Origin: Entonaema liquescens | Lineage: Eukaryota > Ascomycota > Sordariomycetes > Xylariales > Xylariaceae | NCBI GenBank assembly: GCA_902805475.1 | Contig: CADCSX010000009.1 | Location: forward strand, 434,001 to 498,000 | Length of the DNA stretch: 64,000 nt | Direction: 5' to 3' | Shown: positions 34,632-47,215 of the stretch, piece by piece | How positions within the stretch are numbered: position 1 is the first letter of the stretch | Layout: the number at the start of each line of letters is the position of its first letter | The notes under the pieces: generated by a model | The model's database searches: none | The model's input: the letters and a program-made list of their open reading frames with translations, nothing else | What the model was told of the DNA's origin: nothing | Program-made: the position numbers and the translations under genes

Positions 34632-36696
34632 ATGGGCAATAGTCAAGGCAAGCCCGTTGACCTCAACGGCGAAGGTATGGCCTTTTGTTTTTTTCTTCCT
34701 CCCCGACTTATAAAAGGGACCCGGGGCTCTAACCCGTTGTCTCGGAACTACCGTTTGCCATATCAATATCAATAGCTAACCGAGTACTATCTTCCATTCC
34801 TTAGTAAACCTAAATCATTTCCGATTATTACGAGTCGTCGGTCGCGGTGCTTTCGGTAAAGTGCGAATAGTCGAGAGGAAAGATACCAACCTATCCTTTG
34901 CTCTAAAATACATTCGTAAAGATGAGGGTGCGTCGACTTCCAAATCTAACTCGATCATTTATTTCGATAGCGTGAGAGAGACAATGGATATTAATACTGC
35001 TTTGCCTCTGTAGTCGTACGGTCTGAAAGCGTTCGAAACATTATACGAGAACGACGCATGCTCGAGCATGTGAACCACCCTTTTATCTGTAACTTGCGCT
35101 ATAGTTTTCAAGATATCGAGTATATGTACGCATCAATTACCACCCTCAGCATTAAACCGACCTTGTCTAATACGATTCACACTATAATAGGTACCTTGTG
35201 GTTGACTTGATGAGCGGAGGCGACCTGCGTTTCCACATTTCGAGGAAGGCTTTCACTGAGGACGCTGTGCGTTTCTGGATAGCGGAGCTGGGATGTGCGC
35301 TCAGATATATACACGGGCAAGGCATAATACATCGAGATGTGAAGCCGGACAACGTGCTACTGGATGCCGATGGCCATGTTCATTTGACTGATTTTGTGAG
35401 TTGCCTCACTCTTACCCCGCCATTCGCAACATCTAACAACATGTTATCCAGAACGTTGCCTCGGATGTAATACCCGGCAAAGTCCTTACGAGCAAATCAG
35501 GTACACTCGCATATCTCGCCCCCGAGGTCTACGCAGGGAAGGGCTACGACGTAAGGGCCGATTGGTGGTCGCTGGGAGTACTCTTCTACGAATGTATCTA
35601 CAACAAGGTACGAATATCTCATATTTTCGAATCTTACCGACCAACTCGTATGCTTACTATAATTCTAGCGACCATTTGAAGGCAATTCGGAATCTACGTT
35701 AACAACTGTCATCCTTGCCGCGAACCCAAAATTTCCCGTCACTCAACCTCCAGTCTCGCTACCGTGCTTGTACGCCATCGGCTCTGCTCTAAATCCGAAT
35801 CCCGACAAGAGGCTTGGTCACACTTGGCAAAGCTTCATAAACGAATCCTTCTTTCAATGTATTGATTTCGAGGCTCTGGAAAGAAAGGAATTAGAGCCTG
35901 TATTTATCCCATCGTCGGAAAAGACTAACTTTGATGCTACTTATGACCTTGAAGAATTACTATTAGAGGAAGCGCCACTGGAAGCTAGGGCGCGGCGTCA
36001 AAAACCAAGAGAGAGATTAAAGGATGACGCTACCGAGAAGGAGATTCGGGAAGAGGAGCTGTACCGTACCATCGAGCGGGAATTTCAGCCGTTCGATTAC
36101 ACTGTGGCAGCTTATAAGAAGTGAGTATCTCTTATTATTTGGCTAACCCTAGTCGCTAACTATGGATCAGAATTACGGCACAGCAGGCAGAAGGAACCGG
36201 AGATAATAGTCCTGCTCCGAGTCCAGCCAATGAAGAGCCTCGGGCCATCAGTACGGACGATGTTAAACCAGCTCCGACCAACAGTAGAGCTCCACAGCAA
36301 TTATACCAACCATCGCCTGTACAGAATAGGCCCCCATCGGATAAGAGTATTACGACCAGCGGTAGTCGCGCGCCCAAAGCCGCACCTCGGCCCCCAGCAC
36401 CGTTACCATCATATCACCGCACATACAGCAAAAGCGTTTCTCAGTCTTCAAATCTACAAGTCAAATCACCCACTGGTGGCATATCGGTCACGCTAGAGGA
36501 TACAGGCAGTTGGTCGGATCTGGCCCGTAGGGATGCGACATTGCCGGCCGATGCTAATGTTACGAGTGAGGATAAGTCATCTGGGGGTGGCGGCGGCGTC
36601 TTTGGGCTTTTTGGCCGAAAGAAGAGAGGTCACAGTCCAAAACCGAAAGAGAGAGGAGTTTTGGGCAAGGAAGGGGCACGACAGGTAGTTGGTTGA
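34632..36696 (+). CDS. STK32/YANK-type AGC serine/threonine kinase
   Basis: Seven exons: 34632-34674, 34805-34927, 35014-35125, 35191-35395, 35452-35607, 35669-36120 and 36171-36696, coding 538 aa with no frame break. The N-terminus MGNSQGKP is a likely N-myristoylation site, suggesting membrane attachment. Kinase motifs: GRGAFGKV loop, ALKYI lysine, HRDVKPDN catalytic loop, LTDFN in place of DFG, GTLAYLAPE activation segment and DWWSLGV. The DFN variant and the HPFICNLRYSFQD and GGDLRFH segments match the STK32 (YANK) group. After the kinase come an acidic helix and a Pro/Ser-rich tail with a basic end (GLFGRKKRGH). Substrates are unknown. The start is fixed by the myristoylation motif and the splice phase. 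Confidence 0.92.
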
Positions 36697-37983
36697 TATC
36701 ACCTCCGCACTGGATGTTGTTAGGTGCATCGGCGTCTTCTGGAATTGGGAATTAATTACTAGGGGTTCTGGGGGCTTATTACAGCGCGATGTCGTCCGTT
36801 GATCGCGGAGAGAAATCTTCCGCGATGGTTGGTATCGTCAGCTAAGCTGAGTGGCATTTTCGAGACTTCTCGACATTATTCGCGAACCAAATCGGACTCA
36901 TCGATGCGGCCGATTAAGATATTTTCAGAGGTTCCGATGTTGGCGAATATCGAATGCTCCAAATGAAGTCGAGGAATCGGCCTCGTTAAAGCGAAAGCTG
37001 TGTCAAACTCTTTAAAACGAGTCGATGCAAGCTTAACAAGACCCTCTTTCTATACCCACCTGGCGAGCCCCTTTAAATGAGCTCACCCTGGGCCATATCA
37101 TAACTCGAACCTTTCATCCCGTGGCCATTTATTCTCTTTAGGAGTTAGTCTGAACTCCAGACGGTTCTATCCGCAAGATTAATCAAAGCCGGTACATCAT
37201 CTGCGCCAGGCACTCTCCACTTGAAGACCTCGGAATAAGAGTTTACGATATTTGAGTGAAATACAGTTTACGGTAGTCGCCACTAGGATATAATCTACGA
37301 GGAAGACGATGATAAAGTGCATACATATTTGGATAGTGGCGAATGCACGGATACGACAAGCAGTGTTCCATAATGGTAAAGAATGGGGATATCCAGCCCC
37401 TACGCTTGATATGTAGAGAACATGCAATATACATTACATAATTGTAAACGATCTATTATGATATATAGCGAGTTACCTTTGGTCAGTCTATAAGACAAGT
37501 CTTGTAACTAACGTTTGTATAGGTTTGTACTGTTATTGGTGTGACGGTAGGTGTATATGTTTTAGGTAGGCAACTAAGTGCCAGCGGTGAGTTTAGATTG
37601 GCTAGTTAGACTTCTCCAGTTGTTCCAAAGCTTCCAACTGTTACTCTAACATTGTTTAGTTGTTGTCTGAGCTTTCGTCTTTAAAGGAGTAGAGACCCAT
37701 TTACTTACCTAGGGTTAGGTAGGCATACTGCTTACACCAAGATCTACGAAACACTATTCATTAATCATTACAAATAATTTCTCGGAAAACATGTTCGATG
37801 TGAAACATCGCGATCACTGAAGTTTTGGTTGAGCCAATGAGAAACTCAGATATATATGCATGTACGAGGCGTTTATGTCGATGCTACATAGGTATCGATA
37901 CTTATGAGTGAAAGAGTTTGGCACAAAGTCTTGTTAAAAATTAACTCGTTGTTAAGTCGACATAATTATATCACACTACTAAA
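36697..37983. other. Intergenic between kinase and HET gene
   Basis: AT-rich, many stops in all frames. No supported gene, RNA or repeat seen. Confidence 0.6.
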
Positions 37984-40350
37984 ATGAAATATGAGTATAC
38001 GCCTCTCGACCCAGCATCGCAAGATATTCGCCTAGTTACTATCCTTCCCGGCAAGTTCGACGACCTCATCCAGATCAAGATCACTCACGCACCGCTCATC
38101 CCTGCCGTCCAAGATGTTAAACCAAAGCGTTGGCCGGTGGAATTCTTACGGAGAACTCTTCCTGATAGGTGGAACGCCCGTGAGACCTTAGAAGGGCGTA
38201 TCATCTTTCGCAATTACGAGGGAATGTATTCGTCCTGGGACCACCCGGATCCCAATTTCCCGCGCGAAAGGTATGAGCTTCCCGAACCCAAGAAGCCGAG
38301 CGTCGAGTTTGAGGCGCTGTCGTATACTTGGGGCTCCCCGAAGATCAGGGAGAAGATCGTGGTTCAGGGGGACGAGGAGGTTAGGGGGTTTAGAGCGCTG
38401 GGACGCACACAGCGCCTCGGCATTCAGGAGAATTTATCGGAGGCGATGCGCCATCTTCGATATGAGGATAGGAACCGCGTTATGTGGATCGATGCTCTTT
38501 GTATCAACCAAGAGGACCTCGACGAGCGGAGCGAGCAGGTCAAGCGTATGGAGATGATATATAAGCTTGCTCGAAGAGTAGTGGCTTGGTTGGGGCCAGG
38601 TTCATCTAATAGTGAGCTTGCGTTTTCGAAGTTGGCGCATCTAGGGAGCCAAATTGCGCACACTAAAGAAGGAAGAATGCTCTCTGCGCCCGGGTGTACG
38701 GAGGCTAAATGGTTTTCTCAATCACACCCTCTGCCCTGGGATGAGGATACTTGGAATGCTATCTTCGTGACTTGTTCGCGGGATTGGTTTCGACGTCTTT
38801 GGATCGTTCAGGAGATCCATCTCGGGAACGTCAACTCGGTGCTGAAATGCGGACACGACGAGATCCCTGGTCGTCGTTCCGCCGCGCCATCATCTGCATC
38901 CACGCCAAGGACTTCGGCGTGACGCCCAAACTCTGGGACAAGACGGAGGAGATCAAGCTGCTGTGCGAAAACCTCGCAGGCATGTCGTTCACGGGGATCC
39001 TCAAGAACCACCACACGCGCCCGTGCCAGGACGAGCGCGACAAGGTCTACGGGCTGTTGAGTCTGGCTCCGCCCGAGATCTCCAGGTACATCACCCCGAC
39101 TACAGGATGTCCCGGCTCGAGGTGTTCCGAAGCGTCTTCATGGCAATTGTCCGGCACGAGCACCGCCTGGAGCTGCTGATGTACAGCGGGCGGCGGTTCT
39201 CGGCTTCGACGCCGGACGAGTGGCCCACTTGGCTGACGGACTGGTCGCACTTCCTGCGCGTCACGACGCCTCACAACGTCGGGTTCTGCGCGGCCGGGAT
39301 CTCGGCCTCGCGCGCGGAATACACCGGCCCGGGCCGTCTCGGAGTGTCCGCGCTATACTTCGCCAGCGTAGCGTGCGCGGGCGCTCCGCTGGCCATCAAG
39401 GACTTTGCCGATTTCCGCAGGGCCGGCAGGCGCATAGGCGTGGACCGGCTCGGGGACGCGCCGTACCCGGCCCGCGGGACGTACCGCGACGCGTGGCTGG
39501 AGACGCTGGCGCTGGGGAAGACGGATGATCGATATTACGGCGTCGGGTACCCTAGTCTAGCCAATCTGGCCAAGGCGATAGCGGCGCCGGAGGGCACCGA
39601 GGCAGACGAGGAGAAGGAGGTGCCGAATGGGTGGAAGATATGGACGACGGGACGGATTAACGAGTGTCATCTGTTCAGCACGCAGAACGGGTACGTGGGT
39701 GTCGTGAATGGGGATGCGCGACAAGGCGATGAGGTCTTTGTGATTCTTGGGTGTAATATGCCGATGCTTCTTAGGCCGAGGCCGGGTGGTGAATACGAGG
39801 TTATTGGTGATTGCTACGGTGAGTATATTTCAATACATACACTCCCCCCTTTTGGACGAATTTACGGTCTTCTAATCATTATATTCTTCTCCCCTTTACT
39901 TATTTCGTATAAGATATTAGCTAACTATAGCGATTCTAGTACATGGCATAAGCAAGTGATTTCTACGTTATCTCTACTGCCCCCTATTTCTTCTGCAAGC
40001 CACCAAGAAAGAAATGCTAACTCCATCCAGTGGACGGCGAAGCGCTTTTCGGCTCAATCACCCTTCCCTGGACAGTGAGGGCAGCAGCCCACGCGGACAA
40101 CCGCGTGCGAGTATACTACTATAACGAGGAGAATGCTGATCTATACGGCGATCACCATCGGTTACAAGAGATCCCAGTACCGCTCGGATGGGAAGAAGTG
40201 AAGGAACGGGAGGAATCCCGTGCTGACCCCTTGTATTGTACAAAGTTCTATAATAGGGAGACGGGCGAGACTATCAATTCGGACCCGAGGCTATCCCCGG
40301 AAGCGTTTCGGGAGCGCGGGGTCCCGATCGAGACTATTACGCTTGTGTAA
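37984..40350 (+). CDS. HET-domain (heterokaryon incompatibility) protein, two frame breaks
   Basis: HET-domain proteins mediate non-self recognition and cell death after hyphal fusion; most are of unknown specificity. Exons: 37984-39818 and 40031-40350, intron 212 nt. HET motifs: FEALSYTWG (about residue 110), MWIDALCINQED (about 167), QVKRMEMIYKLARRVVAWLG and RRLWIVQEI (about 270). The later part has the usual DERDKVYGLLSLA and PDYRMSRLEVFRSV blocks and a C-terminal EVFVILGCNMPMLLR plus CYVDGEAL segment. Frame breaks at 38865-38867 (CCC) and 39094-39097 (CCCC) are each cured by one more C, giving about 718 aa. HET genes do decay naturally, so a real pseudogene is possible, but both breaks have the same signature as those in essential genes here. 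Confidence 0.85.
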
Positions 40351-42206
40351 TGCCCGTCTATTTTATATACCTATGTTATGTGGGAGAGTGTGGCCTAGAG
40401 TTAGGTTTTGTTTCTTGTAAAGTTTGCTGTTTGGGCGGATCATGGGCGTTGGTCAAAGGTGTATTTATATTATATTAAATGTAGAATCATGGGGAGCTAT
40501 TGTACATAATAGACCCAGAACTATACGAGAGACAGCAACTGTTGGTGTACTAGAAACCAAGCTATGGTATGCCATTAAGTTTCTATGGGAATTGTACGGC
40601 AACAAATAAATAAAAATTTATCAAATCCGTCATCCAAACGTTTCCATGGTGTATCTGCTCCCCTTTTCATACTGTAATTTATTCTTCTCTATTGCCAAGC
40701 CGTAGACAGCCATCCCTTTTGCATGTTCTTAGACCAGTAAGCTTATATCGGAAAACAGCCCAATATAACGCGCGGGAAGACAATAATATTGTCCTCTATA
40801 TTATTGGTTTCTCCCTTGCTGATTCTTAGCTGCCCAATTCCCTCATATGGCAAGTCTATGCGAATAGGGGCCTTAACGCGTTTTTGCTCTTTTCCCGCGT
40901 ATGCCCCCCTTTCCCGGGAAATCCAATACTAGCTGGGACAAGGCGGAATAAGATTATCGTGAGGGATCAGTCATTATCCATGAATTCGTCTTGGCCCAAG
41001 ATGAGAGTATTACCGTCTACTTAGTCAGAATGGTCTTCTTCTCCCTAGTTACCGAAATAAAATATCTCTAAGGATAGCTAGGTTTGAGATGCGTTGGATT
41101 TTGGATGAATGCTTACGCGTAAACCCGGGGAAATTGCCCAGTAACAGACACGGGCCTATGTTGGTTGTTAATAGGGAAACCCGGGACTAAAGCCGTTCGA
41201 GGCAAAGGAAAGTAAGGCGGGGGTTTATATAGTAGGTACCGAAGCTTACGAAAGGCTTTACACCAGACCAACGCCGTGGAGCAGGGAATTAATAATACTT
41301 ACCAATCTCGCCGTCGTGTCCACTACTCATTCACCTTGCCTATCACCGAAGTAGAAGTGGCTTAGTAAGTATTATAACCCGCAGCTTTCCCATTGTGTGT
41401 ACTGCTAGACTAGAGTCCTATATAAAGAGAGACAGATAAGACATTACTTCGATCCGAAAGTCTGTTCACGTTGGGTCTCGTATTTTTTAAGAGTCCGCCT
41501 CGACCACTCTTAAATCAACGTAATGGTATTTGACACGGAGGGGCGAGAGAAGTAGGCAGGTAAAGGCATACACATCTCCCCCAGAAGTCAAAATATTCGA
41601 TATCATCGTCATCATTCCCTCCTAACCTCATGAAATACCCCCCTTTCGTTCTCTCTACTTGTTTACTACCTAAATAGGTATAACGCCTAGACTTATCATC
41701 GTAGGCTGCCGCACTTGTTACCATACATAAACATCTCATGTCATCGCCGCTACGTATTATCCTCCCGTATTAGCGGACGAAAGGGCACGCACGGTCTAAA
41801 GAAACAAGAAAACTAGAAAAAAAACGAAAGGAAAACTGGATTTCAGTAATTTTTCCGCCTTTCTCTGTCGCAAATGCATGCAACAACTCCGGTTCCCAAT
41901 GAATTAAGGAAAAGACATGAGGAATTTAGATACCCGGTTGTCCGGACATCTCGAGAAAGTGGCGAATAGCCTCGCTCTCTCTTTCTGTCTTTCTCTTGCC
42001 GTAACCGAGGGGTATTTGGTTTACATTCCACCACTGCCGCCATAATCCCCGTCGCGCCGCCTAATGATAAAAACTCCTTTCCGCCGTTACCCAATGGTTG
42101 GTGATGGTGGTGGCACAAGAGTAGGGAGGTCTTCTTTCTTTTAATGACATCTCCCTAGTTTCCCATATTTGTGTACATAGGAGGGGTTGAATAGTGGCAC
42201 GCGGAA
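40351..42206. other. Intergenic, no supported gene
   Basis: Lies between the 3' ends of the HET gene (+) and the AP-1 gene (-). Only short unsupported frames are present. Confidence 0.6.
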
Positions 42207-44180
42207 TTACGCGGTACACTTCCCGGCGTCAGCGCCGAGGTATTTGGTCATAACCGCCTTGAAGTCATGCTCGTCGACCACGGCACCAGAACCGCCACAC
42301 TTAGCTTTCTTCTGCAAGTCGGAGCATAATCCGTCAAGATCCAGGTCACCTGATTGTACTCTTGGACAGGCTTGCAACTTCTCCCTGTTCTGGTGTTAGT
42401 GTACAACATTTAAAATTGTTATATGAACCATTTGGTTGGTAAGAAACAAGGAATGAAAGGAACAGGAATAACGTACCAGATGTTGTTACATGTGAGTAGT
42501 TTGCCGTTTGCTGCGAGGATGGTATCCTCTGACTCCTTCCTGGCATCAATCTCGGCAATTAGATTCTTCTTGGGACCGTTGTTGTGGTTGTTAGATGTCG
42601 ACGGTACGTTGTATGGTGTGGTGAAGTCAACATCAAAGGCATCGTTGAAGAAGCTATCGTCGAAAGTGGCTGTTGCCAAGATGTTGTCCTGAGGCTCCCG
42701 GTAGTCGCCAAAAAGCTGCGGGTCAAACTGGCCTCCATTCTGCTGCGACAACCAATCCAGGCTTGAGAAATCCATATTGCTTAGATTATTGAAATCTACT
42801 AAGTTGGTTAGTTTATAAACCATAATAACCTGGAAGACAGACAATGGATTATATTGGTGATACATACGGGACATAGAATCGCTCGTCAGCGAGGGTTGTT
42901 CCTCACCGATAGTAGTTAGAGTATCTACCGGCTTGAAACCTAGTGGTGATTGGGTCAGCGGCTCGGGAGAGGTTCCGCACGAAGAACTGGTTCCCATGTT
43001 GGAATTCGCCGTTGACGAACAAGGCGAGCCGGTATTGGCTCCATTCATACTATAATGGCTTGAGTCCAAACTAGTTCTTGACACGCTGGCGCCGAATGCG
43101 CTATCGTAGGGGGATCCAGAAGACTTGGACGATGCGTCTTTAGATGAAGTATCCGAGTTCTCCCGACTCTTTGTGGAGTTGGGAGTGGCTTGATCCTTAG
43201 ACTTGTCCGGCGAGTTGGTCTGGTTGTTGGGGCTGTTACCAGATGACGAATAATAAAGCGAATTGGAGCCGTTCTTTGGTGGGTTTTGAGGACCGGGAAG
43301 GACACCAAACTTGGGAAACTCGAATTGGAAGTTGACGTCGTTGAGATTTTGAATTGCAGCTTGACCAAAAACTGAGGTCCGTTTGGGGTTAGAGACCGAA
43401 TGAGGACTGTTTAATAGCGTCAACTTCTTCTTATACTCGTTGAGCTCCATCGTCAGCTTCTCAATCTGGGCTCGCAATTGACTGTTCTCGTTGTTCGTCG
43501 CCGCCTCTGCCTTCTCGAGCTCCTCCACCTTTGTCTCGAGGTCTTTCAGGTGCTTCTCCTTGCGCTCCCGGAATGCACGCTGCGCTGCGCGGTTTTGGGC
43601 CTTCCTCTTCTGTGATGTGATGTTAGATATGTTATAATCTCAGGATAATGCCTGGTTAACGCTTGCGACTTACCGAACTGGGCTCGTTCGTAAGTGGCTT
43701 GCGGCCGGGTTTCTTAGGTATTTTCCCCTCGCTTTCTCTCCGCTTGCCTCCTCCCTCTTCCATATCATCTTCATCGTCATCATCGGGATGACTTCTCTTA
43801 TCGGGACTATCGTTGTCAGGAGAACTGGCTTTCGAATTATCTTTTGGTGAAGTGCCTGGGAGGTCTCCGATCATCTTTGCCTGGCCGTCTTGGGTAAAAT
43901 CAAAGTCGAAACTAGTATCGGGTCCTAGGTCGTAGTCGTAGTCCAAGAAAGGACTCTCATGAATGCCATTGGACATGCCATTTTGGGCGTCCATATTGGG
44001 GGTGCCTTTCTGGTTTTGAACGGGCGACTTCGTCGATGACTCAGGTGAGTGGGACAGCGCATTGTTGGGGCTGCTGTTACTGCCACCCGGTTGATTTGAG
44101 GTAAGAGCGCGGAAGAGCAGGTTCTGCTGCTGGGGGGTGAGGATGAAGTTTTGAAGAGCTTGAGAATGAGCCGAGGCCAT
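42207..44180 (-). CDS. ap1: AP-1-like bZIP factor of the oxidative stress response (Yap1/Pap1 type)
   Basis: Redox-sensitive activator of antioxidant and efflux genes. Exons: 44180-43674, 43609-42868, 42798-42477 and 42384-42207; 582 aa. The basic region KRKAQNRAAQRAFRERKEKH has the Q-x-x-F-R signature of the Yap/Pap1 group and is followed by a leucine zipper. A middle Cys pair (SPCSS...SSSCGTSPEPLT) forms the n-CRD. The C-terminal c-CRD cysteines lie in LTCNNIWEKLQACP, GLCSDLQKKAKC and DAGKCTA; disulfides between these domains mask the nuclear export signal in the family. Intron 2 (69 nt) is a multiple of three and open, so the unspliced reading is also possible; the CTAAC branch and GTATGT donor favour splicing. 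N-terminus MASAHSQALQNFILTPQQQ is typical. Confidence 0.93.
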
Positions 44181-46985
44181 TGTGGCAGACTTTTTAGAGA
44201 TAGTTTAAGAGATATATGATCACAGTCAAGGACGACGAGGAAGGTAAGGAACTAGGTAGGTAGGTAGATATGAATTGATTATGTTGATGTCTCTTCTTAA
44301 TTGGGTGAAGACGTTCAACGACTTGAGCCGACGCTGCTAACGACGCTGGCTTGGAAGCGAAGCTGAATGTGGAGTGGCTTAAAGTGAAGCGCAGCGCAGC
44401 GATTGCTGCGCTATATGATTGACGTAGTGACTCTTCAAAGATCAGATAAGACAAACTTGAAGATATTGGTAGTTTTTGATGTCTCGGCTACCCACGACCA
44501 GCCTCACACAATGTTCGTATGTGATATTAGATGCCTGAAAAGAAAGGACGAATATTCGCCTCCTAGGGTCTTGAGGCTGAAGATGGAGTGATGGGAAGGG
44601 ATAGAATAGCGGTCTTTTTTTCTTCTTCCAGAAATCTTTCAAGGGGATTTGACGTAGGGACCACCACTTGCTTACGCACACACCCCCTTCTCCTTCGACA
44701 GGATAGGAACAGCGTGTCAATGTGAAAGGTGTATAATAGGTATGTCAGGTAAGTGTATGCAGAGAACCGACGTGTGACGAGTGTGGATTGAGTGTTCTCA
44801 CGATGGAAGGAATTCGAGAGAGGGGGGCAGAAGACAGGCAATTTTCCGATTTGTAAGCGCTGTATGGTCCAATATAAGAGTATGTCAAAGAAAGTCATTG
44901 TGGCGGGGAACATTTCCTCGTTCTTTGTACTCGGACTTTAGCGGGTTTACCTGTGGCTCATCGCGCCCTTTGGGTTCCCTTTATGTTACGTTCACGCCAT
45001 ATTTTTTTGTTCCTCGGACAGGTCTCTCCCTGGTAATTGTCTCCACTCGAGGACGCCTCGAATCTCGAAAGTGTTCCTTCGCCTTAGGAACTAGCCGCTA
45101 GCCTACAATAGCTTGCATTATATGTATATATGGTTTGGTATTGCCGACAGGAACAGTGAAGGTACCTAAGACCTAGGCTTCGAACCTGGTGGAGAAGAAT
45201 TAGATACCTACCTACCTATACGATATACCGGTCATGGTGAACCTTTTGCGATATGGGATGTTGGGAATACCAAACCAAAGCCTGCTTTTTTGGGGTTTGG
45301 TCAAGTGCCCAAGTGAGCATTGTATGTACCATACCTATGTATGTCGTTACTAATGCCACCTTGGCGTGAGAATTCTCCAATGAGAAGATGGCACAGTCGT
45401 GCCGTTTTGGGCCATGGGGGTATTGTGGGACAAGAGAACGGCCACGGGCTGTTTAATGGAACCGAGTCACGTTGTCGTCTTCTTCACCTTTTACATACGG
45501 TACGGTAGTAGGCGAGTAGGTACTATGTATGCACGTATTTAGCCATTAAAGTACCTGGTGGAGAGGCGAAGTTGATTGAGTTTCGCAATTCTTCACTGTG
45601 TGACTGAACTGACTGAGTGACACCCACCATCGGGCGTCGGAGAAGAAATCCAATGGATCTTGGTATCGAGTGGCTGGGGGATGACTCGTTTCCAACCTGG
45701 TGCCTGGTGATCAGCGTAATACCTTCCTAAGAGGAGGTATGATATGTAGCAACATGTAGTCACCGGCCAGCCCAGGCCCAAAGCAGTGGGCAGATCTGGA
45801 TAGAGAAATTCCCAGAACGCTAGAACAAAAATCGTATGGAGGTACGGGTTAACGCTGCTGGGATGCCATGCAATTCCGTATGTCAACGGACCTTTAATAC
45901 CGAGCTGACAGCCTCATAACGCGCCTAAGTACTGCATGGTTACTGTGTAGATGGTAACAACCCGGCTGATCAACTATGTATAACAAGTTCTCTGCGAATA
46001 ATTTCGTTGGGGGTGAGCATTCTAGAATGAGTGCCGCGACCTCGCAGCATAAGCGCATAAGCCCTAAACCAAGTTGCGTTTAGGACTTCTTGGAAACGCA
46101 TGAATTCCGATATTGGCTCCTTGCAACAGTTTGCTTTAGAGTAGCTTAGGAGGGTTCGGGGGGCGGACATGTTAAGTTGTCCATTATTGTATATACTTTA
46201 GGTAGGTATGAATAGAAATAATGAACAAACAAAAGCAGCAACTCCGATTTCGAGCTGACCGCTGGAATAGATTCATCAGAGTGGTTAATTAAGTAGCTCT
46301 GCGTATGAATGACGACGTAATAATTGCTGCTTTAACGTAAGAATAGGTAAGTAATCATGCAAAACATGCTTAACTAGTTTAAAGCACGAAGCAAACTTCC
46401 GGATGCTCGCGGACTTAAAAAGATGATTGTAGTATGATATCTGACGTATATCGTGTAAGTGCAGGTATATGAGATACGGTAGACCGCAAGTGTGAGTAAA
46501 ATAAAATAATACATGTACATGCACATAATAGGTAAATCATCCCTTCGGAACTAAGCCCACGTGATAAACGATGATCCTTTTATTTGTAGTCTTAGGTACT
46601 AGCAGGTGCTCCAATGGCTTAATGAAGCAGGAGATATGGTAGAAACAACTCCAGAGTGGTAGCAATTTCCAATATCTTAATATGAAAGGTTCGACATACG
46701 CGGAAGCATCTATATACATGTACATGCTACCTACCTAGGTATGTGCCTGCCATGGCTAGCAGCGTGGTACCTATGCCAAGTACCTATCGCTACTTAGAGG
46801 GTTATGTAATGCACCATTATCGCGGTGAAGACTGCCCTCTAGGTATTCCCCGCATTTGTTACGAATACAAGCTAAACTGGATGGGGTAAGCGGCTTTAAG
46901 GTAACGAAAGTATCTCGCGTACCAAATGTGCGGGACAATCGTGTAGCCTTTCGATACGTCAATCGGCAGATTGGAAACGGTCAGC
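44181..46985. other. Intergenic, no supported gene
   Basis: Includes the AP-1 gene promoter and 5' UTR (44181 upward, with GGTAGGTA repeats near 44250-44270). The rest holds many TAGGTA/TACCTA words and no recognisable gene. Confidence 0.55.
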
Positions 46986-47057
46986 CTCGTCACTTGTCAC
47001 TCGTCACTCGTCACTCGTCACTCGTCACTCGTCACTCGTCACTCGTCACTCGTCACC
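46986..47057. repeat. 7-bp tandem repeat (TCGTCAC, about 10 copies)
   Basis: Ten near-perfect heptamers, the second with C to T, end about 160 bp upstream of the BSD-domain gene start, in its promoter. Seven-bp units shift helical phase and can vary in number between strains. Confidence 0.9.
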
Positions 47058-47215
47058 CAACTTCCATCATTCGATAGCGACGATAGTACATTTTTCAATC
47101 CTAACGGCATCCCTTGTGATTTAACGTAGTACCCCTCCATCTTTATTGTGGAAGAGGGGGCTTGCTTTTCTCAGTCATTGAATTTAATAGGAATTTTATA
47201 CCCCCTGACGCCACC

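Noticed and set aside
34563..34772. Minus-strand frame over the kinase first exon
   Set aside because: Antisense to a well-supported exon and its intron.
42799..42867. Reading AP-1 intron 2 as coding sequence
   Set aside because: It is open and a multiple of three, but has a GTATGT donor, CTAAC branch and TAG acceptor, and its translation breaks the conserved block. Splicing preferred.
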